From: Conidiobolus incongruus B7586
Lineage: Eukaryota; Entomophthoromycota; Entomophthoromycetes; Entomophthorales; Conidiobolaceae
Assembly: GCA_000697335.1 (NCBI GenBank)
Contig: JNEM01007726.1
Coordinates: forward strand, 1 to 15,265
Direction of reading: 5' to 3'
DNA length: 15,265 nt
Numbering within the stretch: position 1 is the stretch's first letter; each line of letters opens with the position of its first letter. Positions 1-9,006 of the stretch are shown here, piece after piece. The position numbers and the translations under genes were made by a program. The notes under the pieces are model-generated. The model had not been told where the DNA came from, did no database searches, and worked only from the letters and a program-made list of their open reading frames with translations.

Positions 1-1318
1 ATATTAAACTATTTAATTAGTATTAATTTTAAATAACTTAGAAATTAAAAAATTTTTATATAATATAATTTGAATATTTTAATATAACTATATATTAATT
101 TAATTATAATAATAATATTTTTAATTGAAAATTCATTTTAAAAAAACCTGATAAGATTATATTAAGATTATTTATATTATTTGAATTAATTAATTAATAT
201 GATCAAATGTTGATAAGCTTTAATTCACAAATTATTTATAATATGTAATACAAAATGAAAAATTATATTTTAATATAATTAATAACAATAATAATTTTAT
301 TAATGCAATTTTATTAAAAATAAAAAGGATAATATGTATAAAACTAATCATTTCATCAAGAAATTTATTTGTATGGTTACAAAATATTAAATATAAGTAA
401 AATGGACAGATAACCGTTAAGAGCGTTAATAAACAAAAAAGGAGTCTTTTATATCCTCAATTTAAAGAAATTTATTTGTTATAATTAATGGTATAAGACA
501 TAAAACATGGATATTACTCCATTTAGATGAATGAATGCATTGATATCACCTAATCTTCTTAAGGCTATCAAAAAAACATTTATTAATTGATATTGTGTGA
601 ATGTATAAATAAAGACTAATATACATATTAACTTTTAATATATAATTTTATTTTATTGAATCAATTAAAAAATCAATTAGTTATTTATAAAAAAATTATA
701 ATAAACAAACGAGATAACCTTATTAAAAACAAAATATTTATCAATTTATAAGTTATGATTGAATAAATAAATTTTTATAATTTAAAATATATTATTATTA
801 TTGAAATCAATAATTATTTGGTTTTGATAATTGATAATAAAAAACTTAAAATTCAAATTTAAAAGCTAAAATTAGACTGATAACAGAGATTAAAATTCAA
901 TTAAAAATATTGATAATGAATATTCAACTTTAATACTCAGTATTGTGTGAATAAATTCATTTTAATCTTATCACTATCGTTTTGTCATCTTTATGCAACT
1001 ATATCATTATAATTCAATATTAAAATCGGAGTTAAAATATAATGCAAAAAATTATCTAATATAATTAATTAAAAAACTTGTGTATTGGATAGCCTAACTC
1101 GAATATTAGTATTAAATACTATAATAAAAATTTGAAAGGGTGAATTTTTGATTATTGTATCAAGTTTTGAGGAAGAAAATATCAGGTTTAAACTGACTTT
1201 AAGTTAAAATTGCTTATATAATAATAACTATATTTATCAAATATTAGAGAACCAGAAATTTCACTTCAAACTATGGTACAAATTAATGTTAATCGTAAAG
1301 ATCAGTCAGTATCTAAAA

Positions 1319-1342
1319 TTACACTTCAACAAACAAGTGTAA
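1319..1342. repeat. Perfect 8-bp inverted repeat (hairpin)
   Basis: TTACACTT (1319-1326) and AAGTGTAA (1335-1342) pair perfectly around an 8-nt loop. The arms include two G/C pairs, so it is less trivial than the many A/T palindromes nearby. No function is evident. Confidence 0.6.
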
Positions 1343-2637
1343 CCTCCACTATTTAATAATGAACAATTAATCTTATCACTACTGAAATTGAATTAAAAAC
1401 AGTTTTAATTTCTTGATGAAGTGAATGATGAGTAAGTACTCAAACACGAATAAGTCACTGGATTTGATTTAACATTCCCTTTAACCTTGCTTTGTCCAAC
1501 TTTCTACTAAATTAATTTTGAGTAGGAAAAATAATGTATTTCTTAAAATGGCTGATTTTTAATTTTAAGTGAATTGAAATATAATTTAATTATATATATT
1601 GTGGAAAATAATGGTTGCTATATACAATGATAATCAATTTAAAATATTAAAGTATTCGCTATAATAACATTGTAAGTTTTGATTGTATGAAACTATGGTT
1701 AACTTACAATCTTAACTCATGAAATTAATATAAGTTTATCACTATTTCAATCATCTATTTATCACATAAAATGCAGTGATTAATTTAATACAATTAAGAA
1801 TACTGCCAAATAATTTTGAGCTTATTGATTTATATGTATATATTAATAAATTAACTTTTTTAAGCTATATTAATTTTATAACAAATGGGTATAATTTAAA
1901 AAATTTTCATAAATTATATTATTTTTCATAATAATTAAATAAAAATTTATTATAATAATTTGAATAATTAAATATTAAAAAATCAAAACTTAATATTAAT
2001 TAATTGGTGAAAAATTATTAGATATAATATAAATTATCAATTAAAATTTATTGTTATTTGATAATTAATAATATTTTATTAATCATATTATCGGCATTTC
2101 AAGGTTTATTATTTAAAATTTATCCATATATAAACCACTGACAGAAATGGATTATACTAATGACAAATTATTAAATTATAATTATGCCAATCTATTAATA
2201 TCTCAATTAATATAGAATAGTTATTAAAAATGTTCTTGAATACTTCAATTTACATTGATGGCAATACTTTTAATCCATTACCTATAAATTTTGTTTTTTA
2301 CTGATTAAAAATAGATTTTAAAAATTTAATTATATATATATTAGTTTGTTTATAATATTAAATTGGTAATTGTAATCATATTTTGTATTGAATTTAATAT
2401 ATATTATTTTAATAAAATTTTAATTAATATATTTTCAATATTTTTGGTATTATTATTTTTTTTTTAAAAACTTTCAAATTTTAGCATAATTTAAAAATAA
2501 TCAAGAATCTATTACTTTGAGAAAATCATTAAACAAACAATATATAAATTCTACCAAAATTCCAAACTAAATAAACCCAGGATCACATTATTTTCAAGAT
2601 CACGCACTATGTGAGCAACAATATGACCAAAAGAACA

Positions 2638-2660
2638 TAATTAATTAATTAATTAATTAA
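2638..2660 (+). repeat. (TAAT)n tetranucleotide repeat
   Basis: A 23-bp perfect tandem run of TAAT, self-complementary in places, immediately followed by a less AT-rich patch (2661-2710) with no recognisable gene. Confidence 0.95.
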
Positions 2661-3777
2661 GGCAAACGGTTGAAATAGTCGAAGGTGGATTTGAGCAAAT
2701 CTCAGTTTTACCATCAAATTTTGATTCTTGAATAGTATAATGTAATTGATAATTAGAAGCATATTTCGAAATTGAGTTGATTTGATAATAGATTTAATAA
2801 CTGATTAATGCACATTAAACTTCATTAATTTAATACTGAATGATATAGCTTGAATACTATATTACAATTGAAGAGCAATAATAACATTAAACAAGCATTG
2901 ATGACTAGATAAGCATCTCTAATTTTAGAATACTTCAGGATTGATCTACGTTTCAGTATCGTTACAAAAAATTTAATTTATTACTGATACGGATTATAAT
3001 CCAAATACATTGAATAACAATACATTAATAAAGGTTGATCCGAATTTAAATCAAGCCATATATTTCAATCCATAAACAGTTGAAACAATCAAAAAACTAT
3101 ATTCTAATATTATTCAAAAATTAAAAAACTCTTGAAAAATAAAATATAATAAATAACTATATTAAGTTATTACTTAACCCAAATAGGAAACTACCCAAAT
3201 CCAGTAAAAAACTATTAGCCAACTCATAATAAATCAGAAATTTTGTAAATTAATATTAAATCCGAATAATTAATTAATAATTAAAAAATAATTTTAAAGT
3301 ATTCCGAATTTTTTATTTTTTTAAAAAAATTAATTTCTGATAAGGGTAAAGAATTTGGAAATCTTGTTGTATTATGAGTAGTTTATAATGATAAATTAAG
3401 TACCAGTTTCTCAAATGTTGTCACACCTTGAATAATAATAAAATCATTGGTTAAAATTGACCCATCTGCCCAATCAAACCAAAAGCTTATAAATTAGAAA
3501 TAATTCTTTACTAATAAATGATTTCACAAAAGAGTAAAAAAAAGACAAAAAATATATTTTTATCAGATTTGTCAATTACCATTAGAAGTATATTTTTTTA
3601 AAAAAAAAATAATAATTTGAACTCAAACAATTTCTATATTGTAATATATTTTTCTCATAGTACGAATTATCAAAGATTTAAAAATTTTAGTATTATTCTT
3701 ATTACTAATCAAATTTAATACTTGGATTAACTCGTTTAATTATTACTTAATTTTAATAATTAAATTTTAAAATCCTT

Positions 3778-3782
<5 letters not shown>

Positions 3783-3808
<26 letters not shown>
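3783..3808 (+). repeat. (AT)13 microsatellite
   Basis: Thirteen perfect AT units, the longest dinucleotide run in the window. Confidence 0.97.
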
Positions 3809-3969
3809 TTAATATAACTGTCATTATTTAGTAATGCTTAAATAGAATAAATTATCATTAGTTAAATATTTTTATTTTACTTTTTAATAATAAAATTAAT
3901 TTTAAAATTTTTTTTAAATTGAAACTATTAAAGATTTATAATACAACTTAAAATGTTAAAAGAGTAAAG

Positions 3970-3986
3970 TTTTATCTTCGATAAAA
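3970..3986. repeat. Perfect 7-bp hairpin with 3-nt loop
   Basis: TTTTATC and GATAAAA flank the loop TTC, giving a closing C-TTC-G. It lies at the edge of the higher-complexity patch 3956-4150. No run of T follows, so a terminator role is not supported. Confidence 0.5.
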
Positions 3987-4068
3987 TGTTTGACATATGA
4001 TAAATTGAATGAAAAAGGTAAATTAGTCGAAGTGAACTGAATTTCTAGAATTAGGAGTTTTATCCGAA

Positions 4069-4115
4069 GGGCAATGAATTCATTCCCAGAGAATAGAACA
4101 GAGTCTGGGCAATGA
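4069..4115. repeat. Nested short repeats: direct repeat, palindrome and hairpin
   Basis: The 9-mer GGGCAATGA occurs at 4069-4077 and 4107-4115. Between them lie the perfect 12-bp palindrome AATGAATTCATT (4073-4084) and an inverted repeat CCCAGA (4085-4090)/TCTGGG (4104-4109) with a 13-nt loop. The concentration of G/C-containing repeats within 47 bp is unusual for this AT-rich region. No element family is recognised. Confidence 0.5.
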
Positions 4116-4150
4116 GTGATAGTTTTTAACATTGATTGGTATACTCCCAA

Positions 4151-5020
4151 TTCATTGGAATTATTTTTAGTCAGCTCATTTGATGGATTTCATCCATTAA
4201 AAGTTAAAATCAAAACAAAGTTGATTTATTTTTTGTTTTCAAAATACTTGAATTAACTCAACATTTGGACTATTGTACTCAACAAATAAATTAATTTGTC
4301 ATGTAATGTCCCATGATTAAATTTCGAATTCATCTAATTAAAAAATTACCGAAATTTTTCTTTAAAATTATTTTGACTTGCAGTTTACTATGTTAATCCT
4401 ATTGCTATTTTTGTCAATTTAAGATAAATCTATTGCTAGAATAATTGTTTTAGGTTAATACTAAATTCTTCTAGTTAATTCAATATCTATGATATATCAA
4501 TTACAAATTTATTAAATTATAATTAAAGATATATACTTTTTTCTATTGAATATTGAATATTATTTGATATATTAAAATTAATAAATATAGTTTAAAACCG
4601 TAAAACTTAAATTAAATCTGGAAAATTTTTTGGTACTACATTAAAGTATTCGAATTCATTTTAAAGTGATCCCTAGTTTTGGTGTCATTATTTAAGTATG
4701 AATATGATAGATACTGGAGAATTTTATCAAGTCACATTGGTAATATACACAATCACTCACTATAATCCATTTTATCTTTCGCAACGTATAATTTTGGCCG
4801 ATTTAGTATTGTTTATAAATCATCTGAGTACACATTTTGATTAGATTCAATTTAAATCAAATGACATATCATAAGATATACTTGTTATTTAATTCATTTG
4901 ACTTTATTCTTCCTCTATCACTCTTAAAGTTTTTCTCATATGGCAACTCAGTTTTTATTGACTATTACTCCAAATTATTTAATAATTTTTATCATTTTTC
5001 CGATATTAACAATGGATAAG
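4151..5020. other. Gene-free AT-rich DNA
   Basis: No convincing ORF, tRNA or repeat is seen. A 60-codon plus-strand frame at 4837-5019 is rich in Phe, Leu, Tyr and Asn, as expected from AT-rich DNA, and is not called. Confidence 0.65.
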
Positions 5021-5023
5021 TTG

Positions 5024-5046
5024 AATAATAATAATAATAATAATAA
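5024..5046 (+). repeat. (AAT)7 microsatellite
   Basis: Seven AAT units followed by AA, in the 3' flank of the NDT80-like gene, near the probable poly(A) signals. Confidence 0.95.
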
Positions 5047-5069
5047 ATGATTATTTTAAAAGTCTATAA

Positions 5070-5084
5070 TTTATTTATTTTATT
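5070..5084 (-). terminator. Probable polyadenylation signals of the NDT80-like gene
   Basis: The minus strand carries three overlapping AATAAA hexamers here (TTTATT on the plus strand at 5070-5075, 5074-5079 and 5079-5084), about 160-175 nt past the stop codon. AATAAA-type A-rich elements serve 3'-end formation in fungi. The hexamer is common in AT-rich DNA, so the assignment rests on position. Confidence 0.4.
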
Positions 5085-5212
5085 ATATTATTTAAATGAT
5101 GATTTGAATACTTAGATTAATTTGAGGGTATTGTTTACAATTAGGATTTGAGTTCCTATTATTCGAGAATAAGAAGGTTTTGGTAATAATAATACAAGTG
5201 AAAAGAGTGATA

Positions 5213-5230
5213 ATGATGATGATGATGATG
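5213..5230 (+). repeat. (ATG)6 microsatellite in the 3' flank of the gene
   Basis: Six perfect ATG units lie 10 bp past the stop codon of the minus-strand gene, giving (CAT)6 in the sense direction of the presumed 3' UTR. The tract lies outside the coding sequence, so length changes would not alter the protein. Confidence 0.95.
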
Positions 5231-5240
5231 CTTTAAGAAA

Positions 5241-6707
5241 TTATTGGAACAAGGGTTGAGAACCGGCTGGATGTGCCCGGTTGGGGTTAAAGATATCATC
5301 CTGCTTGAAGTATGCATGGGAAGAGTGTTCTATCGGGAGATTGGAGGGGTGGTGGTGGACAAGATTGGGGAATGGAAGAGGCATGAATGGAAGCGATGTG
5401 GCTGTTGATTGATGATTGGCTTGTTGAGGATCCATTGGTTGGGGGAGTGAAGATGAGTCGGATGATTGTGCGAGGAAATGATCTAAGGGAGGTTGGCTTT
5501 GAGCATGAATGTCTCCCAATGGTGGAAGGGGAATAGAGAGAGGGCTGGGAGGAGGAGGTAAGCTTTGGACGGCTGAATATCGGGATGGAACAATGGGGGC
5601 GGCGGATGATGATGTGTAGTTGATTGGGTGGAAAGGTTGGCGCACGTGGGCATCGGCATAATGACCGGGACTTCTACCACGAACCATTAATTGCTGAGAT
5701 TGAATGGTAGCAACCTTGATATCTTTACCGCTTTCAGTAGTAGCATAGAGTTCTAAATTGAGAATAAAATACTGCTGAGCAGCACGTCTCTTGCCATTGT
5801 TAGCAGTAGCACATTTGAATTGAACACGTTCGAAAACAGCTAATGTGTGATGCCCATTCAAACCGGCTCCAAAGTGGCGTCCAGTTCTAATTGGACGGCG
5901 TTGAGGAACAGTTTGGGGACCTTTGTCTCTCTTAGGAGTATGTTGGACTAAGCGAACGTGTTTGCCATCGCTAGAGTGAGAGGTTAAGCCAATGGAGAAT
6001 GATCTGACGGGTTCAGTGGTCATATCTTCCAATCTAACCAAACATCTGCAGCCAGCTTCTGAATCATCTTCGAGAGGTAGACTGTCAGGTTCACCAGTGG
6101 TGATCAAAAATGAAGTGGATAATTGGAAATAATTGCGGCGATAGCATGTCCATTCCCGGTTAGTCATGAAAAAGCCTCTATCAACTTTAGACAAAATTTG
6201 AACATATACGGGTTGGAGAGTGTCGGCTGAAAGCAATGTGACATGTTGTTCAGTAGGATTGAAGAATCGAGCATCAGCTGGAAGTGGTCCAGTACCTGTT
6301 GATGTGGGCATAGGCAACTGGATGGGAGCTGGGGCGTTGAATGAGATGTTGGGAGGAAGAGTGGGTGAAGGTAAGGCTGATGGAAGATGAGAGCGATTCA
6401 TTTGTTGAGGAGAAGTCCAAACAGAAGAGGGTTTGGTAGAGTCTGAGAGATCATGACGAGGCTGATAATATTGTTGGTGATCATATCTAGGTTGAGATTG
6501 ATGATGATATAAATCGTCTTCTACTTTAAATAAAGAGTGTTGATGTTGTGGAGGAGTGGGTTGTAAAGGATAAGGAGCTTCGGGTGAAGGGTGATATGAA
6601 CCTGAATAGTGAACTGATGATGGTGTCATATAATGATTTGCAGCAGACAAGTCAGGGTAACTTGTGTTGACTGCGGCACTGGTTGGGGGAAATTTGTTTT
6701 GGAACAT
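5241..6707 (-). CDS. NDT80-like: NDT80/PhoG-family DNA-binding transcription factor
   Basis: This is a sequence-specific nuclear transcription factor of 488 residues in one uninterrupted exon. The NDT80/PhoG DNA-binding domain spans about residues 148-352 (DNA about 5652-6266). Family hallmarks are visible in order: FFNPTEQHV (148-156), VDRGFFMTNREWTCYRRNYF (175-194), QHTPKRDKGPQ (255-265), FERVQFKCATANNGKRRAAQ (292-311) and the closing VRGRSPGHY (342-350). In yeast Ndt80 the basic residues of these blocks contact the middle sporulation element. Fungal relatives control meiosis, N-acetylglucosamine use, heterokaryon incompatibility (vib-1) or xylanase genes (Xpp1); which role applies here cannot be read from the sequence. 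The N-terminal arm (1-147) is rich in Pro, Ser, His and Gln. The C-terminal arm (353-488) is Pro/Ser-rich with a proline run at 383-397. Both look disordered, as is usual for activation arms. The ATG is the first in frame: a TAG lies seven codons upstream at 6729-6731. The stop is TAA at 5241-5243. The coding DNA is far richer in G+C than its flanks. The family call is very secure; orthology within the family is not. Confidence 0.96.
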   Translation of the reverse strand: MFQNKFPPTSAAVNTSYPDLSAANHYMTPSSVHYSGSYHPSPEAPYPLQPTPPQHQHSLFKVEDDLYHHQSQPRYDHQQYYQPRHDLSDSTKPSSVWTSPQQMNRSHLPSALPSPTLPPNISFNAPAPIQLPMPTSTGTGPLPADARFFNPTEQHVTLLSADTLQPVYVQILSKVDRGFFMTNREWTCYRRNYFQLSTSFLITTGEPDSLPLEDDSEAGCRCLVRLEDMTTEPVRSFSIGLTSHSSDGKHVRLVQHTPKRDKGPQTVPQRRPIRTGRHFGAGLNGHHTLAVFERVQFKCATANNGKRRAAQQYFILNLELYATTESGKDIKVATIQSQQLMVRGRSPGHYADAHVRQPFHPINYTSSSAAPIVPSRYSAVQSLPPPPSPLSIPLPPLGDIHAQSQPPLDHFLAQSSDSSSLPQPMDPQQANHQSTATSLPFMPLPFPNLVHHHPSNLPIEHSSHAYFKQDDIFNPNRAHPAGSQPLFQ

Positions 6708-6914
6708 AATGATGAATGTGAGATATTTCTAGATGTAGTACTAGTGGCTACGTTGTTAACTATAGTACAATAATAAAAGCTAATTCAAACAAAGTGGTCA
6801 ACTGCAAGCTTGCACAATGTAATGATCAATAGATCAAGTGGGGTGGGAGAGTTGGAATGGTGATGTTGAATCACTTGAAAATTTATGAGATGGAAAGAGG
6901 CCGAAGGCTCCTAA
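6708..6914 (-). other. Probable 5' leader of the NDT80-like gene
   Basis: This is the stretch between the TATA box and the start codon, read on the minus strand. It contains no ATG on the coding strand (no CAT on the plus strand), so the annotated start would be the first AUG of a transcript beginning just downstream of the TATA box. An in-frame TAG at 6729-6731 rules out an N-terminal extension through this DNA. It holds a pyrimidine-rich patch on the coding strand near 6838-6851, a 12-bp perfect palindrome at 6803-6814 and a small inverted repeat at 6823-6836. The transcription start itself is inferred, not seen. Confidence 0.6.
6803..6814. repeat. 12-bp perfect palindrome in the 5' leader
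   Basis: TGCAAGCTTGCA is perfectly self-complementary and about 100 nt upstream of the ATG. It is followed at 6823-6836 by a second inverted repeat (TGATC, 4-nt spacer, GATCA). Palindromes of this kind can bind dimeric factors or fold in the leader RNA; neither is shown. Confidence 0.5.
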
Positions 6915-6922
6915 TTTATATA
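6915..6922 (-). promoter_or_regulatory. TATA box of the NDT80-like gene
   Basis: The minus strand reads TATATAAA here, about 208 nt upstream of the ATG, followed by GC-richer, pyrimidine-biased DNA. The position fits a core promoter with a leader of roughly 110-180 nt. Because the surroundings are AT-rich, a TATA-like match alone is weak. The support is its place between the CCAAT cluster and the leader. Confidence 0.55.
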
Positions 6923-7001
6923 ATTTTGATTTCAGTGATCTTAATTGAATTTGAGAATAGAAAATTTCATGAGGCTTACATCATCAGAGTTAATTTCTGT
7001 G

Positions 7002-7282
7002 ATTGGTCCATTCTACCCCAATTGAGGTGATAAATATTTCATGGACCAATTAGAACGCTGCTTTTTAAATTGGGTGCTTGAATCGAAGTTGGAAATGGGT
7101 GTGGTAGTTGTAGTGGTGAGAAAAAGCAAACTGGTGCCAAAAGCATCGTTAGGTCCGTAAGCCAATCAGAAACACGAAAGATGTGTGGATACAGAAAATT
7201 TTAATAGACCAATGAAACTTTGATTTAAAGGATTGTATGTGTGATATCTAACAGGCTAAAGTAGTTGTGTGGTAATTCCAAT
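7002..7282 (-). promoter_or_regulatory. Upstream promoter with seven CCAAT boxes
   Basis: Seven CCAAT pentamers in either orientation lie 80-370 bp upstream of the TATA box: 7002-7006 (ATTGG), 7018-7022, 7046-7050, 7069-7073 (ATTGG), 7162-7166 (within GCCAATCAGA, the best match to the extended NF-Y/HAP site), 7209-7213 and 7278-7282. CCAAT is the binding site of the heterotrimeric HAP/NF-Y factor in fungi. By base composition about one would be expected by chance in this length. The stretch is also clearly less AT-rich than the DNA beyond 7290, which marks the outer edge of the gene's regulatory region. The motifs are seen directly; binding by HAP is inferred. Confidence 0.65.
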
Positions 7283-7465
7283 TTTTCAAAATCAAATTCA
7301 ATTGATTATGTAAATTGCTAAAATTACAAATTGAAATTTTTGATTTTGATATAAAAATTCTTTATAAGGTACTGCTCATTTTCAAGAAGTCCAAATATTA
7401 CAAAGTTCATTAATAGTCATCATTACTTTTAAAATACTTGAAATTTACCATTTTTCAATTTCTCA

Positions 7466-7474
7466 ATCACAAAA
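7466..7474 (+). promoter_or_regulatory. Possible MSE-like Ndt80-family site
   Basis: The nonamer ATCACAAAA matches the core CRCAAAA of the middle sporulation element bound by yeast Ndt80. The first consensus base (g) is replaced by a. It lies about 760 bp upstream of the ATG. Yeast NDT80 is autoregulated through such sites. Similar matches occur elsewhere in this AT-rich window (for example near 3525), so this may be chance. Confidence 0.15.
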
Positions 7475-7866
7475 TTTTTAAAAATTAATATTCTTAAATA
7501 TCAAACTATATTGAAAGAGAATATTCATATTAATATTTTTATATTACCAATTTCGGCATTTTCTGTGTTCTTTTACATATAAATTAAGATATAATATAAT
7601 TCGAAAGTATTCAATAATATCAACCGAAATTCTTTATATTATTTCTATTATATGTTATATGTTTTTTACTATTTTACCAATATAATACTTTTAAACTCAA
7701 AAATTGGTAAAACCTTTGATCTCCATTGTAACTTTTAATTTTGATGTGGCAATATAAATTATCCTGTAATATATTCCATTTGTTTTTTGATATTTTTGAT
7801 TTAATTAAAAAAGGCAAATATATCTTTTATAATATTATATTGTTAAATAATAATAATAACGTGGCA

Positions 7867-7882
7867 ATATATATATATATAT
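7867..7882 (+). repeat. (AT)8 microsatellite
   Basis: Eight AT units preceded by GTGGCA. The 11-mer GTGGCAATATA occurs at 7746-7756 and again at 7861-7871, so the tract begins inside the second copy of a short direct repeat. Confidence 0.9.
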
Positions 7883-8151
7883 TTTAAAGTGATACTAATA
7901 ATTATCAAATTATTAAAAATTATCTTTTATATTAAGTTTATTAATCATAAATATTATTAAATATTTAAATCATTTCTTAAATTTAAATTTTATAATTTAA
8001 TATTTTACTAATTCTTATAAGAATATAGATAAAATAATCAACATTTTAACCTTTACCGATGTTAAATAAATTTTCAATTAAACCAGATATATTAATTAAT
8101 TAATACATATAAATTATATACAATTATATATGTAAAAATATATTGATATAT

Positions 8152-8175
8152 TTATACTTATATTTATATTTATAT
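8152..8175 (+). repeat. Hexamer tandem repeat TTATA(C/T) x4
   Basis: One TTATAC followed by three TTATAT units. An apparent minus-strand ORF with a Tyr-Lys repeat over this place is a product of the repeat, not a gene. Confidence 0.9.
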
Positions 8176-8704
8176 CTTAAATAAATGAATAAATTTAATT
8201 TAAAACTATAATTAAATTTTATTGAGTCACAATATGAATATGATTTTGAACACTTAAAAAACTGTTTGATAAGTTTAACAACGTTTAGGTCAAAAGTGAG
8301 AATAAATGTAATACAAGTAATCATCAAACGAGTAATTATATAATTTTTCCTGTTAACTTAATATCTGATAGATTTGTTAATAAGAAACTTGTTAATTTAA
8401 TATCTTATCTTTTCTATTAATCCATATCAAGTTTTTCAATTAGTAAATTTTGATCATTTTTCAAACAATTAATAACTTATATTGTTAAATATTTGATTAG
8501 AAATTTATCGATAAAAAAGCTATAACTTTTATTTATTTCGGACGATTGCGTAAACTTTAAGTAAATATAAATTTTTACAAAAGAGAATTATTTCAACTAT
8601 AGTAATCTTTATTGTACAGAATATGATCAACTAAATTATAAGTAGTTAAAATGAAAATTTCATTGAATACAGACACAGAAATTAAAAAAGTGACAGTATA
8701 ACAA

Positions 8705-8962
8705 ATGCTTAAATACAAGATACAAATTCTTCAGATGGATCAGTGTGTATGCCGTGTTCAAAAAAAAATATTATATGTTAAACTGAGTAAACTCGGTCAA
8801 TTAGTGAAACTGCACACGCGATGTAACCTTGATGAAAGCTATTTCAACCAATTGATAATAAAAAAAATCATTCAAAAAAGCTTTATGATCATGGAACTTA
8901 CCCCTTGTTCAATATTAAACAAGTCAGAGCACACTTTTAAAGAGATCCAACTATGCCATTAA
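8705..8962 (+). other. Unrecognised 85-codon ORF, doubtful
   Basis: This ORF opens with ATG and closes with TAA in a patch less AT-rich than its surroundings. The predicted product is basic and rich in Lys, Ile, Gln and Cys (a CVCRV near residue 14), with no signal peptide or membrane segment and no family I recognise. Low-complexity Lys/Ile runs are limited, which sets it apart from the other short ORFs here. It could be a real small gene, one exon of a spliced gene, or a decayed fragment. No good TATA or CT-rich leader is seen before it. A hairpin follows at 8985-9006. Confidence 0.15.
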
Positions 8963-8984
8963 CTAAATTTAATCCAAATTCATC

Positions 8985-9006
8985 AATCCATTTAATTGAA
9001 TGGATT
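8985..9006. repeat. 22-bp near-perfect palindrome (hairpin)
   Basis: AATCCATT (8985-8992) and AATGGATT (8999-9006) form an 8-bp stem around a 6-nt loop; one further T-G wobble pair could form. It lies 22 bp past the end of the small ORF ending at 8962 and could be a 3' structure of a transcript from it, or a stray palindrome. Confidence 0.55.

Larger units (their letters stand above)
1..3955. other. AT-rich region without recognisable genes
   Basis: Nearly 4 kb dominated by A/T words with frequent stops in all frames. It holds the hairpin at 1319-1342, the (TAAT)n and (AT)13 tracts, and short repeated words such as a 15-mer at 962-976 and 1367-1381. Slightly less AT-rich patches lie near 400-560, 1420-1510 and 2580-2710. 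None gives a coding or RNA-gene signature. Confidence 0.7.
7290..8650. other. Gene-free AT-rich DNA upstream of the NDT80-like promoter
   Basis: Composition falls back to the very AT-rich background beyond the last CCAAT box. Only the microsatellites at 7867 and 8152, the direct 11-mer repeat at 7746 and 7861, and the MSE-like nonamer at 7466 are notable. There is no sign of a divergently transcribed neighbour sharing the promoter. Confidence 0.65.

Noticed and set aside
3520-3535. Further MSE-like CACAAAA words
   Set aside because: A short A-rich motif recurs by chance in this composition; position relative to the gene gives no support.
3956-4150. 64-codon minus-strand ORF
   Set aside because: No family resemblance, start context or promoter; it has a hydrophobic, Leu/Ile/Phe-rich composition. 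The underlying patch is noted only for its short repeats.
5483-5680. 65-codon minus-strand ORF inside the NDT80-like gene
   Set aside because: It is an alternative frame over the proline-rich C-terminal coding region. Its His/Pro content is explained by that overlap.
8124-8327. 67-codon minus-strand ORF with a Tyr-Lys repeat
   Set aside because: The repeat peptide is the translation of the TTATAT hexamer tandem repeat, and the rest is Phe/Ile/Lys/Asn noise.
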